A stretch of DNA of 64,000 nt from Neobacillus nitrireducens (GCF_030915405.1 NZ_CP133262.1:4170501-4234500); one strand, 5' to 3'. Positions 24,950 through 34,018 are shown, numbered from the stretch's first letter. Program-made: numbers and translations. The notes: generated from the letters alone by a model not told the origin.

Positions 24950-26745
24950 TGAAGGAAATCTTTTACTTTGTGAAAAAATTGCACTCATATTCTGGGAAAA
25001 TCCTTTATTTTAACCTCCTAGGAATGACGATCATGAGTTTACTTGAAGGAATTGGACTATTATTTTTAATTCCGATGATAAGTATGAGCAATATTGTGAA
25101 TATAGAAACGAGCGGTACACCATTATCTGGAGCTTTTGAAGCCCTTAAGAATTTCCCTAATTCATTAGGTATGCCGATTATTCTAGGAATTTATGTTTTA
25201 CTGGTCATTGTTCAAAATATATTGCAGCGTCAAATAACTATCCGGAATACGATTATCCAGCATGGTTTTTTTCGCCATTTGCGGATTGAGACGTATGACG
25301 CCTTGCTTCATGCAAAGTGGGACTTTTTTATTAAAAAGAGAAAATCAGATATTATTAATACATTAACCTCTGAAATTGCTACTGCTAGTGCTGGGACAAA
25401 TTCATTTTTGCAATTTATTGCCTCTCTTATTTTCACATTCATACAAATTGGAATGGCATTTTGGCTTTCTGCCAATATAACAATCTTTGTCTTAATTAGT
25501 GGTTTGTTACTTATCTTTTTTTCACGCAAATATCTTAAAAGGTCAATGGCACTTGGAAATAAAAATTATGTTTCCGGTAAAAAGTATCTTGCAGGGATAA
25601 CAGACCAAATAAATGGGATAAAGGATATTAAGAGCAATACACTTGAGGATTCACGGATGAGTTGGTTCAGGGATGTAACTCAAGATATGCAAAATGAACA
25701 AGTGGAATATGCAAAATTAAACACTAAATCACAATTATTTTATAAATCAGCATCAGCTGTTCTAATTGCAATCTTTTTGCTAATTTCTATGAAGCTGTTT
25801 CATGCTCAGGGCGGCCAATTATTATTGATAATTATTATTTTCTCAAGACTATGGCCAAGGGTTGCAGGTATTCAGGCTTCAATGGAGCAAATGGCCATGA
25901 GGATTCCATCATATAAAGCAGTCATTGATTTACAAAGCGAATGTAAACTTGCTAGAGAGTTTCGAGAAGAGGAAGCACTCGATATAAAACCTCTTTCGAT
26001 TAGAAATGCAATTGAATGTCAGAATGTCTTTTTTCGTTATAACAAAAGCTTATCGACCTATGCTTTGCAGGATATTAATCTTTACATCCCATCTAATCAA
26101 ATGACTGCAGTGGTAGGAAGGTCTGGTGCAGGGAAAAGTACTTTAATAGATTTATTAATGGGTCTAAATAAGCCAGAGGAAGGGCAAGTGTTATTGGATG
26201 GAGAACCACTTTCAAGTGCTAATCTTCTGTCCCTAAGGCAGGCAATTAGCTATGTTCCTCAAGATCCGTTCTTATTCAATGAGAGTATAAGAGAAAATCT
26301 TCTAATTGTGGAGCCGAATGCTTGTGAGGATCAAATTTGGGAAGCTCTAGAATTCTCCTCTGCAGCAGAGTTTGTAAAGAAACTCCCATATGGCCTTGAT
26401 ACAATGATTGGTGATCGGGGAATTAGACTTTCTGGAGGTGAAAGGCAACGACTTGTATTGGCACGAGCCATACTCCGAAATCCATCCATCCTTGTTTTGG
26501 ATGAGGCAACAAGTTCTTTGGATACAGAGAATGAAGCGAAGATACAGGAAGCATTGGATAGACTAAAAGGGAGAATGACCATAATTGTCATTGCTCATAG
26601 ATTATCAACGATAAAAAATGCCGACCAGGTTATTGTATTGGAGCAAGGTGAAATTATTCAAAAGGGAGAATTCCTTCAGCTTGCAAAGGAAAAAAGAAGT
26701 ATGTTTAGTAAGTTACTAAGAAACCAGTTGGAAGCTACATTGTGA
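24949..26745 (+). CDS. ABC transporter with fused TMD and NBD, lasso peptide exporter (D protein)
   Basis: The 598-residue half-transporter has six predicted membrane segments in residues 1-310. The ATPase domain has Walker A 'VVGRSGAGKSTLID' (about 386-399), Q-loop 'YVPQDPFLF', signature 'LSGGERQRLVLA', Walker B 'ILVLDEATSSLD' and an 'AHRLST' H-loop. No N-terminal C39 peptidase domain is present, so it does not supply the missing leader peptidase. It would export and give self-protection against the mature lasso peptide. ATG 24949 follows a perfect AGGAGG (24935-24940) inside the upstream gene; an upstream GTG at 24898 is not needed. Confidence 0.9.
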   Translation: MKEIFYFVKKLHSYSGKILYFNLLGMTIMSLLEGIGLLFLIPMISMSNIVNIETSGTPLSGAFEALKNFPNSLGMPIILGIYVLLVIVQNILQRQITIRNTIIQHGFFRHLRIETYDALLHAKWDFFIKKRKSDIINTLTSEIATASAGTNSFLQFIASLIFTFIQIGMAFWLSANITIFVLISGLLLIFFSRKYLKRSMALGNKNYVSGKKYLAGITDQINGIKDIKSNTLEDSRMSWFRDVTQDMQNEQVEYAKLNTKSQLFYKSASAVLIAIFLLISMKLFHAQGGQLLLIIIIFSRLWPRVAGIQASMEQMAMRIPSYKAVIDLQSECKLAREFREEEALDIKPLSIRNAIECQNVFFRYNKSLSTYALQDINLYIPSNQMTAVVGRSGAGKSTLIDLLMGLNKPEEGQVLLDGEPLSSANLLSLRQAISYVPQDPFLFNESIRENLLIVEPNACEDQIWEALEFSSAAEFVKKLPYGLDTMIGDRGIRLSGGERQRLVLARAILRNPSILVLDEATSSLDTENEAKIQEALDRLKGRMTIIVIAHRLSTIKNADQVIVLEQGEIIQKGEFLQLAKEKRSMFSKLLRNQLEATL

Positions 26746-26772
26746 AACACTCACTATGTTGTGAGTGTTTTC
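26745..26772 (+). terminator. Terminator of the lasso cluster
   Basis: A ten-base perfect stem (AAACACTCAC at 26745-26754, GTGAGTGTTT at 26761-26770) with a six-base loop ends in a short T-rich stretch directly after the exporter stop codon. Confidence 0.7.
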
Positions 26773-26810
26773 ATTCATAAAACCATAGAAAAAGAAATTG
26801 TATAGTTCTT

Positions 26811-27524
26811 TTATTTATACAAAAAAATTTTTAAATTGTTATTACTATCAACGGTACCAAGTAATACATTACTTACCTCGACCTGATGAATAGACTTAAG
26901 ATTGTGTATAACCCACTCTTCCTCCACATTTTTTTCCTCCAATACAGAAAAGTCAATCTTGCCTTCTTTAATGATTGTTTTTGGGAGATCAAACGGCTCT
27001 AGTTGCATTTGATAGGTCGCGGGTGTCAACGCCTCGAATTTTGGATTCAGAAAAATAGAGATTTTCCCGTCAGACTCCCACATTGCTAATGCCACTTTTT
27101 TTATATCCTCTACTTTATCTTTTCTTAATTCTGCTAATAAATGATCAATCGTTATTCTAGCCTTTTTTAGACCATTATAATTGATTTCCCCATCTTTTAT
27201 AAGTGGAAATGGAACTGGATCAAGGAATTTATCTATCAAAGTAAATTTTAGACTGATAAATAAACTTCCCGTATATAATACCACCAATACTACGGTTGTA
27301 ATCATTGAGCCTTTCATCCCTAGTTGTTCATCAGATAATGGGTGAGCTATGATATTTCCTAAGACTAGCGCAATAACAAAATCCAGTAATCTTAATTGGG
27401 ATATGGCGCGTTGGCCCATGACTTTTGCAACAATTAGTAAAAAGAAAAAGGCAATAATTGCTCTTAAAATCCACTCGATTAAACTAAGCGTTTCTTGGCT
27501 GTGAAAGAAATTCAAGAAAGACAC
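26811..27524 (-). CDS. DUF421 membrane protein (YetF family)
   Basis: The 237-residue protein has three membrane segments in the first 90 residues ('IIAFFFLLIVAKVMGQRAIS', 'DFVIALVLGNIIAHPLSD', 'TTVVLVVLYTGSLF'). The soluble DUF421 domain follows, with 'IKDGEINYNGLKKARITIDH' and 'DLLAELR'-type residues. Family members in spore formers include YetF, YrbG and YkjA; some affect spore germination or envelope integrity, but function is largely unknown. It starts at GTG 27524 after AAAGGA. It points toward the lasso exporter and has its own unit. Confidence 0.85.
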   Translation of the reverse strand: MSFLNFFHSQETLSLIEWILRAIIAFFFLLIVAKVMGQRAISQLRLLDFVIALVLGNIIAHPLSDEQLGMKGSMITTVVLVVLYTGSLFISLKFTLIDKFLDPVPFPLIKDGEINYNGLKKARITIDHLLAELRKDKVEDIKKVALAMWESDGKISIFLNPKFEALTPATYQMQLEPFDLPKTIIKEGKIDFSVLEEKNVEEEWVIHNLKSIHQVEVSNVLLGTVDSNNNLKIFLYK

Positions 27525-27597
27525 ATCCTTTGCCAGTATACATCCTCCTTAGATTCTCACGGGCTTGTCTATTTTACGCATGGATTTAAAACAATGC

Positions 27598-28062
27598 CTA
27601 AAATTTTAGCCAGTTCACTAAGAAATAAACTGATATAATACCGAATGAGTCAATAGCAAGGTCATAAAACCGCCCATCTCTACCGAAAAAAAGTTGCAGG
27701 AATTCTGTTAGAAAAGCAAAAATAATCGATATGATGATAGAATATTTGTGACTCCGTAACAGGTTGAAAAGTAGAATATCCATGATGGCAAAACCGATAA
27801 AATGTCCGAACTTCACTTTTATAAATTCAGGATGGATCAAGGTAAAATCATGAAAATAAAAGAACGACAAAAAGTCCGGATTTGAAACCCATCTGAATCC
27901 GAATGAATGTAAATATATAAGTCGTTCGATACTTTCTGTCCAGGTATTTAACAATAAAAATAATCCCCACAAAATGACAAGTAGGATTTTTATCGTAGTT
28001 AGACTCTTCTGGGTTTTCTTTTTCTTATTCATTTTGCGACTATGTAGTTGCTGGTAATCCAA
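27598..28062 (-). CDS. VanZ family membrane protein
   Basis: The 154-residue protein has four hydrophobic segments and the VanZ-like motifs 'VKFGHFIGFAIMDILLF' and 'FAFLTEFLQLFFGRDGRFYDLAIDSFG'. The acidic and glycine residues in the last stretch are conserved in the family, which is linked to low-level teicoplanin resistance in enterococci but is widespread in Bacillaceae without a known role. The TTG start at 28062 follows AGGGGAAAG; an ATG ten codons in (28032) lacks a good ribosome site. It is a single gene on the minus strand. Confidence 0.8.
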   Translation of the reverse strand: MDYQQLHSRKMNKKKKTQKSLTTIKILLVILWGLFLLLNTWTESIERLIYLHSFGFRWVSNPDFLSFFYFHDFTLIHPEFIKVKFGHFIGFAIMDILLFNLLRSHKYSIIISIIFAFLTEFLQLFFGRDGRFYDLAIDSFGIISVYFLVNWLKF

Positions 28063-28187
28063 GATTCTTTCCCCTAACTAAACAGGCATTTTTTATTTCC
28101 ATTATAGTAAATTCATGACAAGGAATTTGTCAATTGAAGTTGTCGAATGATAGAAATGGAACAACCCCCCTAAAGATTATTAAAAGA

Positions 28188-28213
28188 AGCTGATTGGGTT
28201 AGTCCAATCAGCT
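28188..28213 (-). terminator. Terminator of the 6-phosphogluconolactonase gene
   Basis: A perfect ten-base stem AGCTGATTGG/CCAATCAGCT with a six-base loop lies just past the stop of the minus-strand gene. On that strand a T-rich stretch (TCTTTTAAT) follows it. Confidence 0.65.
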
Positions 28214-28223
28214 CAGCTTAAGT

Positions 28224-29282
28224 CTACACTTGTAAGAATTTAACACACACCGGATATGGCACAACGATATCCGACTGAATAAGGGTTAGTCTCCCCGAGT
28301 CCTCATCCCGTGAATACAATACAAGATTACTCGACTCTTGATTAGAAGCCACAATAAATTTCTCAGTTGGATCGAACATAAAATCTCTCGGCCAATCTCC
28401 TTCAGTAGAAATACGTTCAACCAAGCTAAGTTCACCTGTTTCTTGGTCGACACGGAAAATGGCAATACTGTTATGACCACGATTACCCGCGTAGACAAAG
28501 AGCCCATCAGATGAAATATGAATCGCACTTCCTTGATTATTTTCTGAAAAATCGGCGGGAAGGGTGGAAATATACTGTTTTTCTGTAAAATAGCCATCTT
28601 CCTTAAAATAGGTTAACCCAATAACCTCAGAACTAAATTCAGTCATAATATAAGCGAATTTACCATTCGGATGAAAAACCAAATGCCTTGGTCCGCTACC
28701 AGCCTTTAAAGGCAGCAGGTTTGCTTTTGAAAGGGTGCCATCTTCATTAATTGCATAAGTAATCAGTGCATCGATACCTAATTCAACAACGGCCAGATAA
28801 TTCTTATCAGGGGTGACTCCTGCATAATGGGTATGAGGTTTCTCCTGTCTTGGATCTGGACCTGAACCTTCATGTTTAATACTAGAGGCCGGAGGTTGAA
28901 TAGAACCATCCTCCTCGTTAATTACATATGATTCGACGGATCCCTTATGGTAATTTGTACTGAATGCATAGCGGTTTTTGCTGTCTACACTTACATGGCA
29001 GGGTGATGAGCCGGAAAGCATTTGACTATTGATTTCTGTAAGTGAGCCATCCCCCTCGATCGAAAAAGCGACGACCCCACCTTCTTCCCCCTTTTTTGCA
29101 ACCGAGTATAAGTAGCGATTGTCCCTACTGATTGTTAAATATGTAGGATTATCTAACTGGGCAGCAACTTTAATATCTGCAATTTTAGCCTCATTCGTAT
29201 CTAACGTGAAGGAATAAATTCCTTTGCTGCCCCCCTTGGTGTATGTTCCAATATAACCAATATATTTTTCATTGTTAGTCAT
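28224..29282 (-). CDS. pgl: 6-phosphogluconolactonase (lactonase-type beta-propeller)
   Basis: The 352-residue seven-bladed propeller of the YkgB/Pgl family begins 'KYIGYIGTYTKGGSKGIYSF' and has 'NPTYLTISRDNRYLYSV', 'SPCHVSVDSKNRYAFSTNY', 'GPDPRQEKPHTHYAGVTPD' and 'GSGPRHLVFHPNGKFAYI'. It hydrolyses 6-phosphogluconolactone in the oxidative pentose phosphate pathway. ATG 29282 is chosen because GAGGAGCGG lies just upstream; a longer frame reaches 29336 without a ribosome site. It is transcribed divergently from the aldo/keto reductase across a 147-base gap. Confidence 0.85.
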   Translation of the reverse strand: MTNNEKYIGYIGTYTKGGSKGIYSFTLDTNEAKIADIKVAAQLDNPTYLTISRDNRYLYSVAKKGEEGGVVAFSIEGDGSLTEINSQMLSGSSPCHVSVDSKNRYAFSTNYHKGSVESYVINEEDGSIQPPASSIKHEGSGPDPRQEKPHTHYAGVTPDKNYLAVVELGIDALITYAINEDGTLSKANLLPLKAGSGPRHLVFHPNGKFAYIMTEFSSEVIGLTYFKEDGYFTEKQYISTLPADFSENNQGSAIHISSDGLFVYAGNRGHNSIAIFRVDQETGELSLVERISTEGDWPRDFMFDPTEKFIVASNQESSNLVLYSRDEDSGRLTLIQSDIVVPYPVCVKFLQV

Positions 29283-29380
29283 TTTTCCGCTCCTCAAAAA
29301 GTTTATTCTGTTTATTTTAGCAAAATATCGAATCATTACTCAAATAATGCAATGCTTACCTTCTGTTTTGATATTATTAA

Positions 29381-29402
29381 GTTAAACTATAAATAGTTTA
29401 AC
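29381..29402. promoter_or_regulatory. Perfect inverted repeat, candidate operator
   Basis: Arms GTTAAACTA and TAGTTTAAC (9 bases each) are perfectly complementary around a TAAA centre. It stands between the divergent pgl and aldo/keto reductase genes, 27 bases before the reductase start, and overlaps a possible -10 (TATAAA). A dimeric repressor site is inferred; no T-run follows, so it is not a terminator. Confidence 0.5.
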
Positions 29403-29429
29403 AATACATATAGAAAAGAGGAAACAAAT

Positions 29430-30422
29430 ATGGTCTACCAAGCATCAGGAAATCGTTATGAAGCAATGAAGTATAATCGTAGTGGCCGTTCAGGATTGAT
29501 GCTTCCCGCGGTATCGCTAGGTCTTTGGCATAACTTTGGCGGTGTTGATAACTATGAAAATGGACGGGCTATGCTTAGAAGGGCATTTGATTTGGGGATT
29601 ACCCATTTTGATTTGGCTAATAATTATGGCCCGCCACCAGGTTCAGCAGAAGAGATGTTTGGCAAAATTTTAAAAACTGACTTCGCTCCCTACCGTGATG
29701 AGATGATTATTTCTTCCAAAGCAGGCTACACGATGTGGCCTGGACCCTACGGGGATTGGGGTTCTAGAAAATATTTGGTATCGAGTCTAGATCAGAGTCT
29801 AAAACGGATGGGACTTGACTATGTCGATATATTTTATTCTCACCGCCCAGATCCAAACACACCAATAGAGGAAACCATGGCAGCATTAGATTCCATTGTT
29901 CGTCAGGGTAAAGCGTTATACGTTGGAATTTCTAACTACAGCGCGGAACAAACTGCTGAGGCGATAAAAATCTTAAAACAACTAGGGACTCCTTTATTAA
30001 TCCATCAGCCAAAGTATTCCATGTTTAACCGCTGGATTGAGGACGGCTTGCAGGATGTCCTAGAAGAGAATGGTGTGGGTTCCATTGCCTTTAGTCCATT
30101 AGCGCAAGGCTTATTAACGAATAAATACCTAACAGGAATTCCAGCCGATTCACGTGCAGCAAGTCCGACCGGTTTCCTGAGTGTAGATCATGTAACCGCT
30201 GATGTGGTTGAACGTGTCCAAAGATTAAATGACATCGCAACTGAACGCGGTCAAAGTCTTTCACAAATGGCTCTTGCCTGGGTTTTACGCTGTGGAAAGG
30301 TTACTTCTGTCTTGATTGGTGCGAGCCGAGTGAGTCAAATTGAGGAAAATGTGGATGTTCTTAATAACCTTGATTTTTCTGAAGAAGAACTAGCAAGGAT
30401 TGAGGATATTCTTAAAAGCTAG
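29430..30422 (+). CDS. Aldo/keto reductase, L-glyceraldehyde-3-phosphate reductase type (YghZ/GprA-like)
   Basis: The 330-residue TIM-barrel NADPH enzyme closely follows E. coli YghZ. It shows 'MLPAVSLGLWHNFGG', 'GITHFDLANNYGPPPGSAEE' (catalytic Asp/Tyr, about residues 55-74), 'IISSKAGYTMWPGPYGDWGS' with the catalytic Lys, 'YVDIFYSHRPDPNTPIEET' with His, and 'TSVLIGASRVSQIEENV' for cofactor binding. Family members reduce methylglyoxal-like and L-glyceraldehyde 3-phosphate aldehydes. An AAAAGAGGA site precedes ATG 29430. The palindrome at 29381-29402 is its probable control site. Confidence 0.88.
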   Translation: MVYQASGNRYEAMKYNRSGRSGLMLPAVSLGLWHNFGGVDNYENGRAMLRRAFDLGITHFDLANNYGPPPGSAEEMFGKILKTDFAPYRDEMIISSKAGYTMWPGPYGDWGSRKYLVSSLDQSLKRMGLDYVDIFYSHRPDPNTPIEETMAALDSIVRQGKALYVGISNYSAEQTAEAIKILKQLGTPLLIHQPKYSMFNRWIEDGLQDVLEENGVGSIAFSPLAQGLLTNKYLTGIPADSRAASPTGFLSVDHVTADVVERVQRLNDIATERGQSLSQMALAWVLRCGKVTSVLIGASRVSQIEENVDVLNNLDFSEEELARIEDILKS

Positions 30423-30512
30423 AGTAGAACCTTTTATTTGCATTATTCTTTGGGATAAGTGATATTTATACTATCTAGGTCGAAAATGCTCATATATAAA
30501 AAGGAGACTACT

Positions 30513-31217
30513 ATGGCAAAAAATATTAAAAATAAGAAAAAAGAAGCAAAATCATCCTCTGCCTTTATTTTTTGGATGATTGGCTTGGTTGCGGTTTTTA
30601 TTTTAGCTTTTATTTTCTTGGGCAACCATTCAAAACAACAGGATAAAACAACTTCCACAAAAATTGATTATAGCAATCAGCCATTTTTAGGTAAGGAATC
30701 AGCCCCTGTTTCGATCATTGAATTCGGAGATTACAAATGCCCGAATTGCAAAAACTTTACCAAGGATGTTGTTCCAATTATCCAGAAGGAACTAGTCGAT
30801 ACAGGTAAAGCAAAGTTTTATTTTATGAATGATTCATTTATTAACGTGGATTCTACCCGGTCTGCTAAATTTGCGGAATCGGTATTCTCAGAGCTCGGCA
30901 ATGAGACGTTTTGGAAATTCCATGACCTTCTTTACAAAAAACAACCGGAAGATCCTAAATATGAAAAGATGGACGTTTTCACAGAGGATTTCTTGGTAAC
31001 TACTTTAAAAGAAGTTGCCAACGAAAGTGATGCAGACAAGGTCTTAAAGAACTTCCAGGATAAGAAGTCCGATAATGCTTGGCAAAAAGATATGGATTAC
31101 GCTGAAACACTAGGTGTGACAGGAACCCCTACCATTTACGTTAATGGCAAAAAGTTTGAGGGACAAACGATTGATGACTTAAAAGAGATGGTAGCGAAAG
31201 CGGCAAAGGGTGAATAA
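30513..31217 (+). CDS. bdbD: Membrane-anchored thiol-disulfide oxidoreductase (BdbD/DsbA-like)
   Basis: The 234-residue protein has a basic N-terminus, one membrane anchor (about residues 20-38, 'WMIGLVAVFILAFIFL') and an extracytoplasmic thioredoxin-like DsbA domain. The active site is 'GDYKCPNCKNF' (CxxC, about residue 80) and the cis-proline loop is 'VTGTPTIYVNGK'. It introduces disulfides into exported proteins and is re-oxidised by BdbC, encoded next. ATG 30513 is preferred because AAGGAGA (30501-30507) precedes it. The gene ends one base before the bdbC ATG. Confidence 0.87.
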   Translation: MAKNIKNKKKEAKSSSAFIFWMIGLVAVFILAFIFLGNHSKQQDKTTSTKIDYSNQPFLGKESAPVSIIEFGDYKCPNCKNFTKDVVPIIQKELVDTGKAKFYFMNDSFINVDSTRSAKFAESVFSELGNETFWKFHDLLYKKQPEDPKYEKMDVFTEDFLVTTLKEVANESDADKVLKNFQDKKSDNAWQKDMDYAETLGVTGTPTIYVNGKKFEGQTIDDLKEMVAKAAKGE

Positions 31218-31218
31218 C

Positions 31219-31623
31219 ATGAATAAATCCTTACTGGTGGCCTGGATAGCAGCCATCGTTGCTACACTTGGCAGCTTATATTTTAGTGAGGTCATGCATT
31301 TCATTCCATGTACCCTTTGCTGGTATCAAAGGATATTCATGTACCCGCTGGCAATCATATTGGGGGTTGCAGTTTACCGGAATGATAATGGCATAACTAA
31401 ATATGCACTGCCGCTGTCAATCATTGGTTTATTCATTGCGGGTTATCATACCTTATTACAAAAAATTCCTTACTTACAACAGTTTGAAATGTGCACAACG
31501 GGAGTGCCTTGCTCGAAGGATTATATTAATTGGCTTGGCTTTATAACAATTCCGTTATTAGCATTGATGGCTTTTACGATTATTACTGTCAGCTTGATTA
31601 TTGTCGCACGCAGCAAAAAGTAG
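31219..31623 (+). CDS. bdbC: Disulfide oxidoreductase BdbC (DsbB-like membrane protein)
   Basis: The 134-residue protein has four membrane segments and both DsbB cysteine pairs: 'FIPCTLCWYQRIFMYPLAI' (CxxC) and 'FEMCTTGVPCSKDYINW'. It passes electrons from BdbD to quinone. Start ATG 31219 has AAAGGGTG at proper spacing; a GTG at 31210 within the bdbD end is the alternative. Gene order bdbD-bdbC with one base between supports a functional pair. Confidence 0.88.
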   Translation: MNKSLLVAWIAAIVATLGSLYFSEVMHFIPCTLCWYQRIFMYPLAIILGVAVYRNDNGITKYALPLSIIGLFIAGYHTLLQKIPYLQQFEMCTTGVPCSKDYINWLGFITIPLLALMAFTIITVSLIIVARSKK

Positions 31624-31636
31624 ATAGATTTCAAAA

Positions 31637-31672
31637 GAAAGAGCGGTGAAACCAATGGTTTCCCGCTCTTTC
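31637..31672. terminator. Long hairpin between convergent bdbC and yjcZ-like genes
   Basis: Outer arms GAAAGAGCGG and CCGCTCTTTC and inner arms GAAACC and GGTTTC form a near-continuous 16-pair hairpin. On the minus strand it is followed by TTTCTTTT-like sequence, so it mainly ends the yjcZ-like transcript. It may serve both strands. Confidence 0.65.
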
Positions 31673-31702
31673 CCGTTGAGAGCCTTAGGCTTTACTAGTC
31701 TA

Positions 31703-31795
31703 TTAGTACATAAAGGATGTACCAACAATGATTAATAAAATAAACAACACAACGATTAACGCAAAGCTGTTGTTATTACGACCGTGATCAGACAT
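31703..31795 (-). CDS. YjcZ-family sporulation mini-protein
   Basis: This 30-residue ORF has a perfect GGAGGTGATA ribosome site (31802-31810 on the plus strand read in reverse). The protein has a polar N-terminus (MSDHGRNNN) and one membrane segment, SFALIVVLFILLIIVGTSFM, then Tyr. This matches the short YjcZ family of Bacillus spore formers, whose members have a glycine- or asparagine-rich start and the FALIVVLFILLIIVG core. The role is not known; expression during sporulation is the family expectation. It is below usual gene-calling length. Confidence 0.87.
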   Translation of the reverse strand: MSDHGRNNNSFALIVVLFILLIIVGTSFMY

Positions 31796-31990
31796 TAAAC
31801 TATCACCTCCACCTCTAAACTAATAACAATGTATGCAGGAAGGCTACAATTGAAATGGACAAACGTTGACTATGAAAAAAAAGGAATCAGATTAGTACAT
31901 CTTACGGTCATAATATCGACATATGTATAATCTGTGAAACGTATTGTTGGTACGAAAAGTATGATTTATCCTACAGAAGAGAGGTGAGTG

Positions 31991-32272
31991 ATGATGATGA
32001 ATCATGGGAAAATTTTTGGAACAACGAGTATGGGCGAAAGAGGCCAAGTGGTTATTCCATCGGAAGCAAGAGAGGAATTAGGAATCAAGTCTGGAGAGAA
32101 GTTTGTTGTTTTTGGTGATGCACGTAAGGGAACCGTGATTTTAGTGAAATCAGAGATTATGAACAAGTTTGCTAATTTCTTTTTTAACAAGTCAAAGAGA
32201 TTTGAGAAAATTGCTAAAGAAATTTTCGAAAAAACAGAAACAGACATCGAAGACGATGAGGAAAAAGAATAA
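31991..32272 (+). CDS. AbrB-family transcriptional regulator
   Basis: The protein has about 93 residues with a swapped-hairpin SpoVT/AbrB DNA-binding domain: 'GTTSMGERGQVVIPSEARE' followed by 'LGIKSGEKFVVFG' (about residues 11-43). A helical acidic C-terminal tail ends in EDDEEKE. Several starts are possible (GTG 31988, ATG 31991, 31994, 31997); the GAGGTG at 31981-31986 best suits 31991-31997. It is 69 bases upstream of the AarF-like gene, a pairing often seen in Bacillaceae, and may regulate that gene. Confidence 0.83.
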   Translation: MMMNHGKIFGTTSMGERGQVVIPSEAREELGIKSGEKFVVFGDARKGTVILVKSEIMNKFANFFFNKSKRFEKIAKEIFEKTETDIEDDEEKE

Positions 32273-32341
32273 ACTGTAAGTTTGGAAGATGACCACGCAG
32301 GCTTGTCCCGTGGAAGTTGTGAATGAAAGGGGAGGACAAGT

Positions 32342-34018
32342 ATGCGTGAGATGTTACGCTTACTATTCAACAAGAGGTTTCGGCAAACGTTTTTTATGTT
32401 TATCGGCTTTTTTATACAGTTTTGGTGGTTAGGAAAAACAAAGAGATTTTTACATAAAGATAAGGTAACTCAAAAATATAAGGCTCTTTATACATCTCAA
32501 GCTAAAAAGTTTGCTAGGATAGCTGTCGAAATGGGCGGCCTCATTATCAAACTAGGTCAATTTGTCAGCTCGCGGGTTGATATTTTACCAAAGGAATATA
32601 CCGACATTTTATCAGAACTGCAGGATTCGGTAGCCCCAGTAGATTCAGCGATTGCGATTAAAAGAATCGAAGAAGAGATGTCGGGTAAGGTTTCCAAGCT
32701 GTTTGATTCCTTTACCCAAGCACCTGTTGCAGCTGCTTCATTAGGGCAGGTGCATAAAGCGGTTTTGATAACTGGCGAGCATGTCGCGGTTAAAGTGATG
32801 CGCCCTGGCATTGAGGCAACGGTTACGCTCGATTTAGCCACTTTGAAAATACTGATTGCCTTTGCTAGAAGATTTACAAAGGTTGGCAAATTTGTTGATT
32901 TAAAGGAAGTTTATCAAGAGTTCGAAGAAGTAATCACCGATGAACTAGACTACATTAAAGAAGCGAAAAATATTGAAACTTTTCAAGATTCCTTCCGTGA
33001 CTTTCCAGGTGTTACGACACCAAAGGTTTATTGGGATCTAACGACAAGTAAAGTGCTCGTTATGGAGTTTATTGAAGGGGTAAAAATCAATGAGATTGAT
33101 AAACTAGAGGGAGCCTCTATTAATAAGAAGAAATTGGCATCGATTCTTTATTTGTCCTATTTAAAGCAATTGATGGAGGATGGGTTCTTTCACGCCGATC
33201 CACACCCAGGCAATCTATTGGTAAAAAAAGATGGGACCCTATGCTATATTGATTTTGGGATGGTTGGCCATATTTCAAATGATATGAAGGAAAATATGGT
33301 GAAGCTCGCCATGTCGATTTATCTTAAGGATGCCAGTGGAATTGTTGAAGCCTTTCATGATCTAGGCTTTTTAAGAAAAAAGGCGGATAAGTCTTTGTTA
33401 ACAAAGAATGTAAAAGTCATTCTTACTGGTTTTTTAGAGGATGGTTTTAAGGTTGACATGATGAACAACGAAGGATTTCTGGAAGAATTGCGTGAGTTTT
33501 TATATGAGCAGCCTTTTCAAATCCCGTCTCGAACTACTTTTTTAGGAAAAGCCATTATGACTGTTTTTAGCATTTGCAACGGGTTAGATAAGGACTTTGA
33601 TCTCATTAAGAATACAAAACCCTATGTGGAAGATATCATGAGCAGTGAGGCCTTTAACCCCGCGAAAGAGACGGTGCTGGACCAAGTTAAAAATACCTTC
33701 TTAAAAATAATTCCTTCATCACGAAAGGTATTTAATTTGATTGATCAGCTAGAATCAGGGGAAATTAGAATTCAACCTGCTAAGTCTTTTGAAAAAAGGC
33801 TTATCGGACAGCAGGCATACCAAACCAGTAAAATTGTCATGGCAATATTTGGAGCGGGATTATTGATTGCAGGCAGCCAAATTCTCGCAGCTAATCAATT
33901 AGCTGGAATCCTTATGATGTGCGGCGGAGGGTTGATTACGCTTGCACAGGCAGGGAGAGGGTCAGCTGGAAAAAGGAGAAGAAGACCACACCCGAATTTT
34001 AGAAGGTCGAACGAGTAG
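32342..34018 (+). CDS. AarF/UbiB (ABC1) family atypical kinase
   Basis: The 558-residue protein has the UbiB-type 'KLGQFVSSRVDILPKEY' (KxGQ, about residues 67-83) and 'AAASLGQVHKAVL' in place of a glycine-rich loop. It also has the lysine in 'HVAVKVMRPG', 'FHADPHPGNLLV' (catalytic Asp and Asn, about residue 287) and 'CYIDFGMVGHIS' (metal Asp). Two C-terminal membrane segments lie at about residues 495-535, and the tail is Arg-rich. Family members act in quinone or lipid metabolism through an ATPase or kinase activity; the substrate in Bacilli is unclear. It is followed by a strong terminator at 34038-34085. Confidence 0.87.
   Translation: MREMLRLLFNKRFRQTFFMFIGFFIQFWWLGKTKRFLHKDKVTQKYKALYTSQAKKFARIAVEMGGLIIKLGQFVSSRVDILPKEYTDILSELQDSVAPVDSAIAIKRIEEEMSGKVSKLFDSFTQAPVAAASLGQVHKAVLITGEHVAVKVMRPGIEATVTLDLATLKILIAFARRFTKVGKFVDLKEVYQEFEEVITDELDYIKEAKNIETFQDSFRDFPGVTTPKVYWDLTTSKVLVMEFIEGVKINEIDKLEGASINKKKLASILYLSYLKQLMEDGFFHADPHPGNLLVKKDGTLCYIDFGMVGHISNDMKENMVKLAMSIYLKDASGIVEAFHDLGFLRKKADKSLLTKNVKVILTGFLEDGFKVDMMNNEGFLEELREFLYEQPFQIPSRTTFLGKAIMTVFSICNGLDKDFDLIKNTKPYVEDIMSSEAFNPAKETVLDQVKNTFLKIIPSSRKVFNLIDQLESGEIRIQPAKSFEKRLIGQQAYQTSKIVMAIFGAGLLIAGSQILAANQLAGILMMCGGGLITLAQAGRGSAGKRRRRPHPNFRRSNE

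Noticed and set aside
28286..28597. 103-residue frame inside pgl
   Set aside because: It is a shadow frame of the propeller gene without its own ribosome site.
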